A stretch of 64,000 bases of DNA from Rhizobium herbae. Its GTDB lineage: Bacteria > Pseudomonadota > Alphaproteobacteria > Rhizobiales > Rhizobiaceae. Below the pieces are notes generated by a model, which saw only the letters and a list, made by a program, of their open reading frames with translations, ran no database searches and was not told where the DNA came from. The stretch lies in the NCBI RefSeq assembly GCF_019511375.1, contig NZ_JAEUAO010000007.1:1-64000 (forward strand), written 5' to 3'. Positions 17,923-25,059 of the stretch are shown here, one piece after another. Numbering within the stretch: the stretch's first letter is position 1; each line of letters begins with the position of its first letter. The position numbers and the translations under genes were made by a program.

Positions 17923-18435
17923 ATGAAGAACCTCCTCTTGACGGTGGCGCTTGCCGCCTGTGTCGCGACACCCATCGTTGCCCAGCCTTCGTCGCAGACG
18001 GCCGTCGCCAATTTCATCGGCAAGGACGGGAAGGAAACGGGCAGGGCGGCCCTGACCGCGGCCAGGAACGGCGTGTTCATCGAAGTCGAGGTGACCGACC
18101 TGCCGCCAGGAAAATGGGTGGGGTTCCATGTCCATGAAACCGGCAAATGCGACGCTGCGCACGGCCACGACACGGCCGGCAACCATTTCAATCCCGACAA
18201 GACCGAACACGGGTTCCTCGCTGCCAACGGCCCGCATGCCGGCGACATGCCAAACCAGTATGTCGGCAGCGACGGTGTCTTGCGTGCGCAGGTGTTCAAC
18301 GGCATGGTCGTGCTCGACAATGCCGAAAACGGCATTCGCGGCCGGGCCTTGATGATCCATGCCCAATCCGACGACAACCGCAGCCAGCCCTCCGGCGATG
18401 CCGGCGAACGCCTGGCCTGCGCCGTGATCGAGTAG
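17923..18435 (+). CDS. sodC: periplasmic Cu/Zn superoxide dismutase
   Basis: 170 residues with a signal peptide (MKNLLLTVALAACVATPIVA). Dismutates superoxide in the periplasm. Metal ligands are visible in order: H-V-H (copper) in GFHVHETGKC, H in GNHFNPD, H in EHGF, H-A-G-D-M-P-N, and a final H in MIHAQSDDN. The disulfide cysteines are in HETGKC and the C-terminal ERLACAVIE, and S-G-D-A-G-E-R-L-A-C matches the active-site arginine loop. A GGAAGGA element precedes the start. The 200 bases upstream (17723-17922) show no other gene. Confidence 0.92.
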   Translation: MKNLLLTVALAACVATPIVAQPSSQTAVANFIGKDGKETGRAALTAARNGVFIEVEVTDLPPGKWVGFHVHETGKCDAAHGHDTAGNHFNPDKTEHGFLAANGPHAGDMPNQYVGSDGVLRAQVFNGMVVLDNAENGIRGRALMIHAQSDDNRSQPSGDAGERLACAVIE

Positions 18436-18480
18436 CGTCTTTCGCTGCCTCCTTCCGCGACAGGCGAGGGGGTCGATGAA

Positions 18481-19458
18481 CTATCGGCCGCCGACTTTCA
18501 ATCCGGGAGCGGGGCGTTCGTCGAGAATTTGGCGGCGGAAGCGGAAGAGGGCCGCAGGCCGTCCACCCGTCGCCGCCGTCAGCATGCCCGTTGGCTCCAC
18601 CAGCTCGGCCCCTTCGACCAGCCGGCGGAAGTTCTGCTTGTGCAGATGCCGGCCGGAAATCGCCTCGACCGTCGCCTGCAGGTCCGTCAGCGTGAATTCC
18701 GGCGGCATCAGTTCGAAGATCACCGGCCGGTATTTGATCTTGCCGCGCAGCCTTGCCACGGCAGTGGCGACGATACGGCGGTGGTCGTGGCGCATGGTGA
18801 GGCCGATCGGCGGCATCGCGGTCGCAACCGCCCGCCCATCGATCACTGCCTCGCCGACCAGTCCTGCCTCGTAGAGCAGCTCGTAGCGCTCCAGTACGCG
18901 CTCTTCATCCCAGGGGAAATCATCGAGCCCGAAGGCCAGCCGCATGCGCGTGCGCCGCTGTGGCAGGCCCATGCGCTCATCCTGATGCCCCGCCTTTTCC
19001 CAGAGCCGCAAGGCGGGAAGGATGACCTGGTCGATGATCGCGGGCCGGCCCTGTCGCCAGTCCTCCCAGGGAAGGTAGCTGTACCAGTCGCGCCAATGGG
19101 CGCCTGCATCCGCCAGCCGCGCATTGTTTTCGGCATCGGTGCGTGTCAGCGCCAGATAGCCGACGGACACCATATGCTTGCCGGCTTCCCCGGGCGAGCG
19201 ATGCCGGCCGCGGTCGCCAAAGGTGTAGAGCTGTTCGATGTAGCCGAGATCAAGCGCCGTCTGCTGCTCGACGCTGGCGCGCAGGCTGGTCTCGAAGGTC
19301 CGGTGCCGCGCGGGATCGAACGGGCCGAAGGGCAGGCCGTCGCGGCTGTCCTCCAGTCCTTCGCTGACGGCGAGGATGCGAGGCGAGCGGCTGGTGACCG
19401 CGACGATCGCAGCGTTGAGGCCGATCTCGACGGTGATCGCCCCGTCGTCAACCGGCAT
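18481..19458 (-). CDS. nadQ: COG4111-like Nudix-related regulator, candidate NAD repressor NadQ
   Basis: 325 residues from the ATG at 19458, which overlaps the stop codon of the phosphatase gene before it. The N-terminal two thirds resemble a Nudix fold without a catalytic Nudix box (P-F-G-P-F-D-P-x-x-H-R-T-F-E, then Y-I-E-Q-L-Y-T-F-G-D-R-G-R, and V-S-V-G-Y-L-A-L), as in NrtR-type NAD regulators. The C-terminus (F-T-L-T-D-L-Q...KQNFRRLVEGAELVEPTG) looks like the winged-helix DNA-binding part. The family is predicted to repress nadABC in alphaproteobacteria. The gene name is my inference; the link to the palindrome before nadA in this window supports it. Confidence 0.6.
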   Translation of the reverse strand: MPVDDGAITVEIGLNAAIVAVTSRSPRILAVSEGLEDSRDGLPFGPFDPARHRTFETSLRASVEQQTALDLGYIEQLYTFGDRGRHRSPGEAGKHMVSVGYLALTRTDAENNARLADAGAHWRDWYSYLPWEDWRQGRPAIIDQVILPALRLWEKAGHQDERMGLPQRRTRMRLAFGLDDFPWDEERVLERYELLYEAGLVGEAVIDGRAVATAMPPIGLTMRHDHRRIVATAVARLRGKIKYRPVIFELMPPEFTLTDLQATVEAISGRHLHKQNFRRLVEGAELVEPTGMLTAATGGRPAALFRFRRQILDERPAPGLKVGGR

Positions 19459-19987
19459 GGGAGAGGGGCTCCGGCACGGGCGAGAAGACAAAGGGCGCGT
19501 TGCCGTCCGCTTCCGCGCCTCGGCCGATCGCCTTGATCGCTGCCACCAGCCGCCCGTTGCGCGCCAGAAGATGGTCGCCGATCTCGATCAGGCGCGTGTT
19601 CGGCGTGACATAGGCGCAGGCGGCGCGCAGGCGCCGTGCCAGTTCGATCTCGTCCTGATCGGGTTCTACCGAAAGGGCGGCGATGACGGCGGCTGCCGGC
19701 GAACGCGAGACGCCCATCCAGCAATGGACAAGCAGCGGGGCCGCCCGGTCCCACTGCCGCGCGAAGCCGATGATCTGCATGACATGATCTTCCTGCGGCG
19801 CGATCAGCCCGTCATTGCCACCGAAACTGATGTCGTTCATGCCGATGAGAAGATGTCGGCCCGCGTCGATCACCGCCGGGCGATGAAAGCTCTGGTCCTT
19901 GGCGAGCAGGCTGATCATTTCGCGGCAGCCGTGGCGAACGGCCATTTCGGCGATGCGCGACAGGGGGGAGACGATGATCCGCGGCAT
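19448..19987 (-). CDS. tyrosine phosphatase family protein
   Basis: 179 residues. The protein-tyrosine-phosphatase P-loop H-C-x5-R is present as V-H-C-W-M-G-V-S-R-S near residue 88, giving the catalytic Cys and Arg. An aspartate that could act as general acid lies upstream (LIGMNDIS), as in dual-specificity enzymes. The start codon overlaps the stop of the HD hydrolase gene (TGATG) and its own end overlaps the regulator's start, so the three are tightly coupled. The physiological substrate is unknown; related small PTPs act on nucleotides or phospholipids as well as proteins. Confidence 0.8.
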   Translation of the reverse strand: MPRIIVSPLSRIAEMAVRHGCREMISLLAKDQSFHRPAVIDAGRHLLIGMNDISFGGNDGLIAPQEDHVMQIIGFARQWDRAAPLLVHCWMGVSRSPAAAVIAALSVEPDQDEIELARRLRAACAYVTPNTRLIEIGDHLLARNGRLVAAIKAIGRGAEADGNAPFVFSPVPEPLSHAG

Positions 19988-20592
19988 CAGGACGCCACCC
20001 GCGCGTTGGTGCGCAGCACCTCGATGGCTTCGAACCGCTCGGCAAAGAGCTTCTGCGCCTCGACGGCCGGGAGCGGATCAATCGGGATCATGTCGCGGGT
20101 GATGCCGCGTGGCTGGCCGAAGAATTTGCGTGCTTCCACGAGCGAGAACCCGGCAAGCACGGTCGCCTCGAAATAGGCGGCGATCTGGTCGGCCTTCTTG
20201 ATCTTCGCCTTGAGCTCTGCAGGCGTTGCCGCGGGAAGCCCGAAGCGAATGTGAATGGCGCCCTCCAGGCGCTTCTCCACGACCTTGTAGCCACCGCCCA
20301 CCACCGCCTTGAAGGGCGAGATCATATCGCCGATCACATATTCCGGCGCATCGTGCAGAAGCGCTAACTGGCATTCGTCAGGCGTAGCATCGTACTGCCG
20401 GCGAAAGATCTCCTCGACCACGAGGCTGTGCTGGGCGACGGAAAAGGCATGGTCGCCTTCCGTCTGGCCGTTCCAGCGGGCAACGCGGGCGAGCCCGTGG
20501 GCGATATCGCAGAGTTCGACATCAAGCGGTGACGGATCGAGCAGGTCAAGCCGCCGTCCGGATAGCATCCGCTGCCAGGCGCGGGCAGACAT
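19987..20592 (-). CDS. HD-family hydrolase (YfbR/5'-nucleotidase-like)
   Basis: 201 residues. HD-superfamily metal residues are visible: H in GDHAFSVAQHS (about residues 47-55), the H-D pair in ALLHDAPEYVIGD (about 79-80), and D in KKADQIAAYFE (about 138). The A-P-E-Y-V-I-G-D-M-I-S-P-F-K motif is characteristic of the YfbR/YGK1 group of deoxynucleoside 5'-monophosphatases. Start and stop codons overlap the neighbouring genes by one base on both sides (TGATG), indicating translational coupling in an operon with ygfZ upstream and a phosphatase downstream. Confidence 0.85.
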   Translation of the reverse strand: MSARAWQRMLSGRRLDLLDPSPLDVELCDIAHGLARVARWNGQTEGDHAFSVAQHSLVVEEIFRRQYDATPDECQLALLHDAPEYVIGDMISPFKAVVGGGYKVVEKRLEGAIHIRFGLPAATPAELKAKIKKADQIAAYFEATVLAGFSLVEARKFFGQPRGITRDMIPIDPLPAVEAQKLFAERFEAIEVLRTNARVAS

Positions 20593-21431
20593 CAGGCGCT
20601 CGCCTCGTCGGCTTCGGCCGGAAATTCAAGCCCCGTCCAGGCGGGGAGCGCGAGTGTCACCGACACATCGCCCGCCAGGATAGCTTCGTCCGAAGCCATG
20701 GCTTGCCCGGCCTTGTCGATACGCACGATCGCTAGAGCGGATCGCCCGATCACGGTGCCGAGCGTGCCGATGGGCCGGTCCTGCACCGTCAAAGGCGTGC
20801 CGGTTGCAGGCAGGGCGGCATCAGCCGTGACGATGACGATGCGCTTTCGCGCCGTGCCACGATGCTGCATGCGCGATACGACCTCCTGGCCGACATAGCA
20901 GCCCTTCTTGAACGACAGCGCACCGTTCTTGTCCATCAGTACATCATGCGGAAAGGCGTCCTGCAGCGCGTAATCGCTGCCGGCGACCGCAATGCCGCTT
21001 TCAACCCGCAGGCGCTCGTATTCATCGGTTGCGGATGTTCCCGTTTCTTCGCCATAGACGCGATAAACCGAGTTGCCCGCAGCGGCGAAACGCGTGTCGC
21101 GATAACCGCCCGGTATCTCCACGTACCGGATGCTCACCGCGGCCGGCGAAGTGACCGTAAGCGTAATGGGAAGACGCAGCTTGTACATCGTCAGCCGCTT
21201 CAGCAGGCCATCGGCCTGGTCTGCGCCGACTTCAAGCCGGATTGCTTCGCCGTCGCGCGTCACCAGAAAATCGAAAAGGATCTTGCCCTGCGGGGTCAGC
21301 AGCGCGCCCGGCTTGGCTTCGCCTTCTTCCAAGTGCCTGAGATCGGTGGTGATCAGGGCCTGCAGGAAATCCTGCGCATCCTGTCCGGACACGGTGACGA
21401 TGGCGCGATCGGGAAGGGCTGTCGGTTGCAT
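20592..21431 (-). CDS. ygfZ: folate-binding protein YgfZ (GcvT-like, Fe-S cluster maintenance)
   Basis: 279 residues from the ATG at 21431, chosen because AGGA lies about 9 bases upstream; an earlier ATG at 21449 has no site. The signature K-G-C-Y-V-G-Q-E-V-V-S-R-M-Q-H-R-G near residue 190 is diagnostic of YgfZ/IBA57, where the Cys is needed with tetrahydrofolate for assembly or repair of certain iron-sulfur enzymes. It heads a leftward operon with the HD hydrolase, phosphatase and candidate NAD regulator. A 21-bp palindrome covers its Shine-Dalgarno. Confidence 0.93.
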   Translation of the reverse strand: MQPTALPDRAIVTVSGQDAQDFLQALITTDLRHLEEGEAKPGALLTPQGKILFDFLVTRDGEAIRLEVGADQADGLLKRLTMYKLRLPITLTVTSPAAVSIRYVEIPGGYRDTRFAAAGNSVYRVYGEETGTSATDEYERLRVESGIAVAGSDYALQDAFPHDVLMDKNGALSFKKGCYVGQEVVSRMQHRGTARKRIVIVTADAALPATGTPLTVQDRPIGTLGTVIGRSALAIVRIDKAGQAMASDEAILAGDVSVTLALPAWTGLEFPAEADEASA

Positions 21432-21440
21432 GAGATCTGT

Positions 21441-21461
21441 CCTGTTCATCACATGAACAGG
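21441..21461 (-). promoter_or_regulatory. perfect 9-bp inverted repeat at the ygfZ ribosome site
   Basis: Arms CCTGTTCAT and ATGAACAGG around a 3-base centre (21441-21449, 21453-21461). On the minus strand the second arm contributes the AGG of the likely Shine-Dalgarno AGGA, so it could act as an RNA hairpin that hides the site, or as a DNA operator. TGTTC-N7-GAACA symmetry is compatible with a dimeric repressor. Confidence 0.5.
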
Positions 21462-21503
21462 TAGGATTTCACGCGAGCCTGAGCAAGCGCTTTGCGTCGC
21501 CGG

Positions 21504-22241
21504 TCAGTCTCCGGCGATGAAAAATTTCCACTGGCCGTCGGGTGTGATGCCAACTCGATAGAAGTTGTAGTTGCCGCCCTCTTCCATCCCCAGAAAATCG
21601 CCGGCAGTCACCAGCCGCAGGAGATCGACCTTTTCCGGCGCGGTGAGCGAGGAAAGAGATTTTTCGGTGAAGTAGGGCCAGACATACATTTCCTCTGGCG
21701 TTCCCTTGTCGACCAGAACGAAGCCGGTCGACAGAACGTCGAGCAGGATTGCCAGAATTTCGATTCCGTCCGGATCACCGGACAGTCCCTTGAGGACCTC
21801 GACGGGATCGGTGCCGTTCTCGCCGACCTGTGTCTGCGTCGGCCCCTTCCCAAGCAGCGGCCGCAGTCGTTCGATATCGCCGGAAGCGGCGGCCTCGACG
21901 ATCAGTTCGCGCATGCGGGCGACGGCCTGCGGAATTTTCGATACATCCGACAGCACTTCGACGGCAGCAGGTACGGGATCCTGAGCCGAATCGTCCTTCG
22001 CGTCACCAGCCGGCTTGACGAGCGGATCGGGCATCGGGATCTGCATCGGTCCCACGTCGTCCGGCTCCTCCACTTCGGGAGCGTCCTTTTCTTCCTCTTT
22101 TGCCTGGCCCGGAATCTGTTTGAGCTCACTGAGCGCGAATGCGCTGTGGTGAGGAAGGAAAGAGGAAACGACGAGGCCGGCGAACAACAGCGCAGAAAAA
22201 CGAACCGCACCTGGTCGGTTTGCTGACATCTGGCGTTTCAT
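21504..22241 (-). CDS. conserved secreted protein of unknown function
   Basis: 245 residues from the ATG at 22241 (GAGG upstream). A signal peptide or membrane anchor is visible near residues 10-37 (RFSALLFAGLVVSSFLPHHSAFA). A Pro/Glu/Asp-rich linker follows (EEEKDAPEVEEPDDV), then a helical part and a C-terminal domain with Y-V-W-P-Y-F-T-E-K, D-F-L-G-M-E-E-G-G-N-Y-N-F-Y-R-V-G-I-x-P-D-G-x-W-K-F-F-I-A-G-D. The end resembles a small SH3-like or ankyrin-capping module seen in rhizobial hypotheticals, but I cannot name the family. It follows the 89-residue gene by 13 bases, likely one operon. Confidence 0.65.
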   Translation of the reverse strand: MKRQMSANRPGAVRFSALLFAGLVVSSFLPHHSAFALSELKQIPGQAKEEEKDAPEVEEPDDVGPMQIPMPDPLVKPAGDAKDDSAQDPVPAAVEVLSDVSKIPQAVARMRELIVEAAASGDIERLRPLLGKGPTQTQVGENGTDPVEVLKGLSGDPDGIEILAILLDVLSTGFVLVDKGTPEEMYVWPYFTEKSLSSLTAPEKVDLLRLVTAGDFLGMEEGGNYNFYRVGITPDGQWKFFIAGD

Positions 22242-22254
22242 GATCGCCTCGAAA

Positions 22255-22524
22255 CTACTGCAGGATGCGTTCCGGTGAGAATTCCCCGGCAAGCATGCGC
22301 TCGCGCAGCGAGTTCAGCATGGCTTCGGCCCCGTCTTCGCCGTGCAGGCGGATCGTCTCGCGCATGGCCAGGGCAATGGCAGCATCGGCGATGATCTCCG
22401 GCTCAATGCCGTCGGCCATACCATCTGCCCAGGCTTCATTCTGGTGTTCCAAGGCTGCCTGCATCTTCTCATGAACGATCATGTCGTCGATGTCATTCAG
22501 ACTGGGTTCCATCATTCGTTCCAT
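22255..22524 (-). CDS. small acidic conserved protein, function unknown
   Basis: 89 residues, acidic and predicted almost all helical (DIDDMIVHEKMQAALEHQNEAWADGMADGIEPEIIADAAIALAMRETIR). No signal peptide or metal motif. A GGAACG element precedes the start; alternative ATG codons lie 3 and 4 codons in. It is the first gene of a two-gene leftward unit with the secreted protein. I do not recognise it; length and composition suit an adaptor or a regulator of its neighbour, which is speculation. Confidence 0.6.
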   Translation of the reverse strand: MERMMEPSLNDIDDMIVHEKMQAALEHQNEAWADGMADGIEPEIIADAAIALAMRETIRLHGEDGAEAMLNSLRERMLAGEFSPERILQ

Positions 22525-22648
22525 GCCGTTCCACGCTTTTTACTGGCACCTGACTTGAGGTGGCGTCACTTCTTACCACTCTCTTAACAACTTTAGCAGT
22601 CTTTTCCCAAAACGACACGGGCTCCTGAAAAAAGAGGTTAATTTCCCC

Positions 22649-23071
22649 TTAATTTCCAAAGCGGGCGGTTATTTCTGAAGCAAGTGTTGCTCCTTCGGCA
22701 CGGTATCGCTCGTCGGCGACCACGGCGGCGGCCGTGCAGGCCGTGTAAACGGAGGCAAAAGTCCGGTAGCCGCGGTTGAACGCGGCCGTCATGCGAGCCC
22801 GCCGCTGCGCCTCGTTTCCTGCCTCCTTGTCGAGCAGATGCTGCATCAATTGCCGCCAGCTGTCTGCCGTCTTATCCTTGCAGACTGTCCGCAAATAGTG
22901 GACGGAACCAAGGATTTCCGAAAGCCGCAACAGCCGCGCGTCATAGGGGGCCGGCTTTTCAGCGGTCACCGCCGGGGTGCCGCCGGCCGGCGCGTCCTGC
23001 GCCCGAGCGGCGAACGGCGCAGCAACAAGCGCCAGCAAAAGAGACAATCGAATGGCCAGAAAGCGGATCAT
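22649..23071 (-). CDS. TIGR02301 family secreted protein
   Basis: 140 residues with a signal peptide (FLAIRLSLLLALVAAPFAARA). The mature domain matches TIGR02301: R-L-x-R-L-S-E-I-L-G-S-V-H-Y-L-R-T-V-C, W-R-x-x-M, F-N-R-G-Y-R-T-F-A-S-V-Y-T-x-C-T and a C-terminal A-x-x-L-A-x-E-I-x-x-R-F. The two cysteines probably form a disulfide in the periplasm. The family is limited to alphaproteobacteria and has no known function. It is followed upstream on the same strand by a NUDIX gene 55 bases away, an arrangement I recall as common in the group. Confidence 0.8.
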   Translation of the reverse strand: MIRFLAIRLSLLLALVAAPFAARAQDAPAGGTPAVTAEKPAPYDARLLRLSEILGSVHYLRTVCKDKTADSWRQLMQHLLDKEAGNEAQRRARMTAAFNRGYRTFASVYTACTAAAVVADERYRAEGATLASEITARFGN

Positions 23072-23126
23072 GTCGTTTTGAAGCCCCGAATCACGCCGGC
23101 AGGCAAGTCAAATCTCCATCGGACGA

Positions 23127-23564
23127 TCACGGCTTCCGGCACGCCTCAAGTTTTTCCACGCATTCGCGAACGCTGTCGGGGATCGGCAAAGCGAAGATTT
23201 CGGTCGCCGTATACCAGCCGATACCAGCCGCATCGTCGCCGGCGACGGCATCAAGGTCCGGATCGGCGTCCACGGTGAAGACCGAGAGGAAGAAATGTCG
23301 CGCTCCCGCCCCATCCGATTCGCGCGGCGGCAGGTCATAAGTCTCAAAGAGGTGTGGATTGCGCGGAAGAATCCCGGTTTCCTCGTAAAACTCGCGCACT
23401 GCCGTCTCCGCCGGCGTCTCGCCGATCTCGGCCCGCCCGCCAGGAAAGGCATACATGTCCGCAGAAGGCGGATTGGCGCGCCGCACGAGCAGGTAGCGTC
23501 CGTCGCGCTCGAGGATGGCGGAGGAGGCGAGTTGGGGAGAGGAAGGGGGCATTTGGTCTTTCAT
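23127..23564 (-). CDS. NUDIX hydrolase
   Basis: 145 residues. The complete Nudix box G-x5-E-x7-R-E-x-x-E-E-x-G is present around residues 42-65 (GGRAEIGETPAETAVREFYEETG), so the enzyme should be active on a nucleoside diphosphate linked to another group. The strand before it (Y-L-L-V-R-R-A-N-P-P-S-A-D-M-Y-A-F-P-G-G) matches MutT-like members. Substrate is not predictable. It is divergent from the SRAP gene with about 155 bases between. Confidence 0.9.
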   Translation of the reverse strand: MKDQMPPSSPQLASSAILERDGRYLLVRRANPPSADMYAFPGGRAEIGETPAETAVREFYEETGILPRNPHLFETYDLPPRESDGAGARHFFLSVFTVDADPDLDAVAGDDAAGIGWYTATEIFALPIPDSVRECVEKLEACRKP

Positions 23565-23719
23565 CGCATTCTACCTATATTCCCTTGCGTCAGCGAAATA
23601 CAATGCTTGCAGCGATGTGAGAAAGCCAGGCGCGGCAGTGTGTTGATCGAGGCGGTGAAAACGGTCCTGCTGTCGACATGCTTGATCATTGCGTGTCCAT
23701 CGGGAGGCTGGATTAATCC

Positions 23720-24484
23720 ATGTGCGGACGATTTGCGCTAACGGCGACACCGGAAGAAGTGGCGGAATTGCTCGGTCTCCTGGAAACGGAGGGCTTTCCG
23801 GCACGGTTCAACATCGCGCCGACCCAACCCATTCTCGTCGTCATTGCCGGCGATCGCCAGCAGCCGGGCAGCAACCTGCCCGAGCGCAGGGCGCTGCTCG
23901 TGCGCTGGGGCTTTACCCCCTCCTGGGTGAAGGATCCGCGCGATTTTCCGCTTCTGATCAATGCACGTGCCGAAACCGCGATAGGCAAGGCCTCGTTCAA
24001 GGCGGCGATGCGCCATCGGCGCATCCTCATTCCAGCTTCCGGTTTCTATGAATGGCATCGCCCCCCCAAGGAGAGCGGCGAGCCCTCGCAGGCCTACTGG
24101 ATACGTCCGAAAAATGGCGGCATTGTCGCTTTCGCCGGTCTCATGGAGACATGGTCCTCGGCGGATGGCTCGGAGGTCGATACCGGCGCCATCCTCACCA
24201 CGCGCGCTAACGCCCGGATTGCCGAGATCCACGAGCGCATGCCCGTGGTCATCAAACCGGAGGATTTTGCCCGCTGGCTCGACTGCAAGACGCAGGAACC
24301 GCGCGATGTCGTCGACCTCATGGCGCCGCCGGGTGACGACTACTTCGAAGCCGTCGCGATATCCGACAAAGTGAACAGGGTGGCAAACACCGGCGCCGAT
24401 ATCCAGATCCCGGTGAACGTTGCGACAAGGCCTGCCTCAAAGCTGAAGGAGCCTCCGGCAGACCGTCAGTTGTCCCTTTTTTGA
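23720..24484 (+). CDS. yedK: SOS response-associated peptidase / HMCES family (YedK)
   Basis: 254 residues. The catalytic Cys2 follows the initiator Met directly (M-C-G-R-F), as required for the thiazolidine link that HMCES/YedK proteins form with abasic sites in single-stranded DNA. Other conserved sites are visible: N-I-A-P-T-Q, N-A-R-A-E-T (DNA contact), G-F-Y-E-W-H with the active-site Glu, and H-E-R-M-P-V with the active-site His. The usual L-V-x-W-G-F-x-P-x-W motif is also there. It protects abasic sites at stalled forks. No LexA-type GTTC-N7-GTTC box was seen upstream. Confidence 0.93.
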   Translation: MCGRFALTATPEEVAELLGLLETEGFPARFNIAPTQPILVVIAGDRQQPGSNLPERRALLVRWGFTPSWVKDPRDFPLLINARAETAIGKASFKAAMRHRRILIPASGFYEWHRPPKESGEPSQAYWIRPKNGGIVAFAGLMETWSSADGSEVDTGAILTTRANARIAEIHERMPVVIKPEDFARWLDCKTQEPRDVVDLMAPPGDDYFEAVAISDKVNRVANTGADIQIPVNVATRPASKLKEPPADRQLSLF

Positions 24485-24485
24485 A

Positions 24486-24641
24486 TCAGGCGAATTGCTT
24501 CGGCACCGCAGGCTTCTTGACCGGCTTTGGCTTGACTTGCAAGGCGGCGGCCAGGACGGCCTTCAGGCCGAGCGGGCGGTATTGCTCGACAAGATTGGCC
24601 GCCTCTCGCGGACTGTGCTTGTCGGTCTTCTTACCAGGCAT
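24486..24641 (-). CDS. 51-residue basic protein, function unknown
   Basis: Read from the ATG at 24641, which has a near-perfect AAAAGGAGAG 6-9 bases upstream; the longer open frame above it is non-coding in appearance. The protein is basic and Lys/Pro/Ala-rich: KKTDKHSPREAANLVEQYRPLGLKAVLAAALQ and then KPKPVKKP. The Y-R-P-L-G-L-K-A-V-L-A-A core looks like one amphipathic helix with a conserved look. It ends one base from the convergent SRAP gene. I do not recognise the family. Confidence 0.65.
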   Translation of the reverse strand: MPGKKTDKHSPREAANLVEQYRPLGLKAVLAAALQVKPKPVKKPAVPKQFA

Positions 24642-25059
24642 TTCAAACTCTCCTTTTGGTGCTTTCCCTAGCTGGAAACGCTTCGTTCCGGTGTGTTGTC
24701 CTCCAAAACGGCGTCCCTTATTGTGCCCCAGGAAACAGGCATTAATGTGCAAGTGCCTGAAGGCCTTGATTCCCGGGGAATGCGGCGTCTCCAGATAAGG
24801 CCAAACATGACAAAACAATGGCGGATTCTCCGACATCCCAACATATGACGATCGGGCAACGCGTGACCTCTTGACCGCGCGCACGCGAAGCGCGATAACG
24901 CTGCCCATGAAAACGGTTATCTGCATCATCTGCCGGATTATTATTCGCTAGCCTCGACGCTGGCCTGGCCGTTTTCGTCTCCCAAACATCAAGATGACAA
25001 CGCGAAGGTCCAGCCGGGCGGTTGCGTGTATTTGACGTGATGCGGAAGGGGAGAATGGA
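24642..25059. other. 418-base intergenic region with a possible cysS promoter
   Basis: Sits between the divergent 51-residue gene and cysS. No tRNA or further coding sequence was recognised. The one clear signal is a promoter-like pair, TTGACC at 24871-24876 and GATAAC at 24894-24899 with 17 bases between, reading toward cysS. The remaining sequence shows no strong hairpin. Confidence 0.4.
24871..24899 (+). promoter_or_regulatory. possible -35/-10 promoter for the cysS operon
   Basis: TTGACC (preceded by CTC, giving the alphaproteobacterial CTTGAC core), a 17-base spacer and GATAAC. It would give a leader of about 150 bases before the cysS ATG at 25060. Confidence 0.4.
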
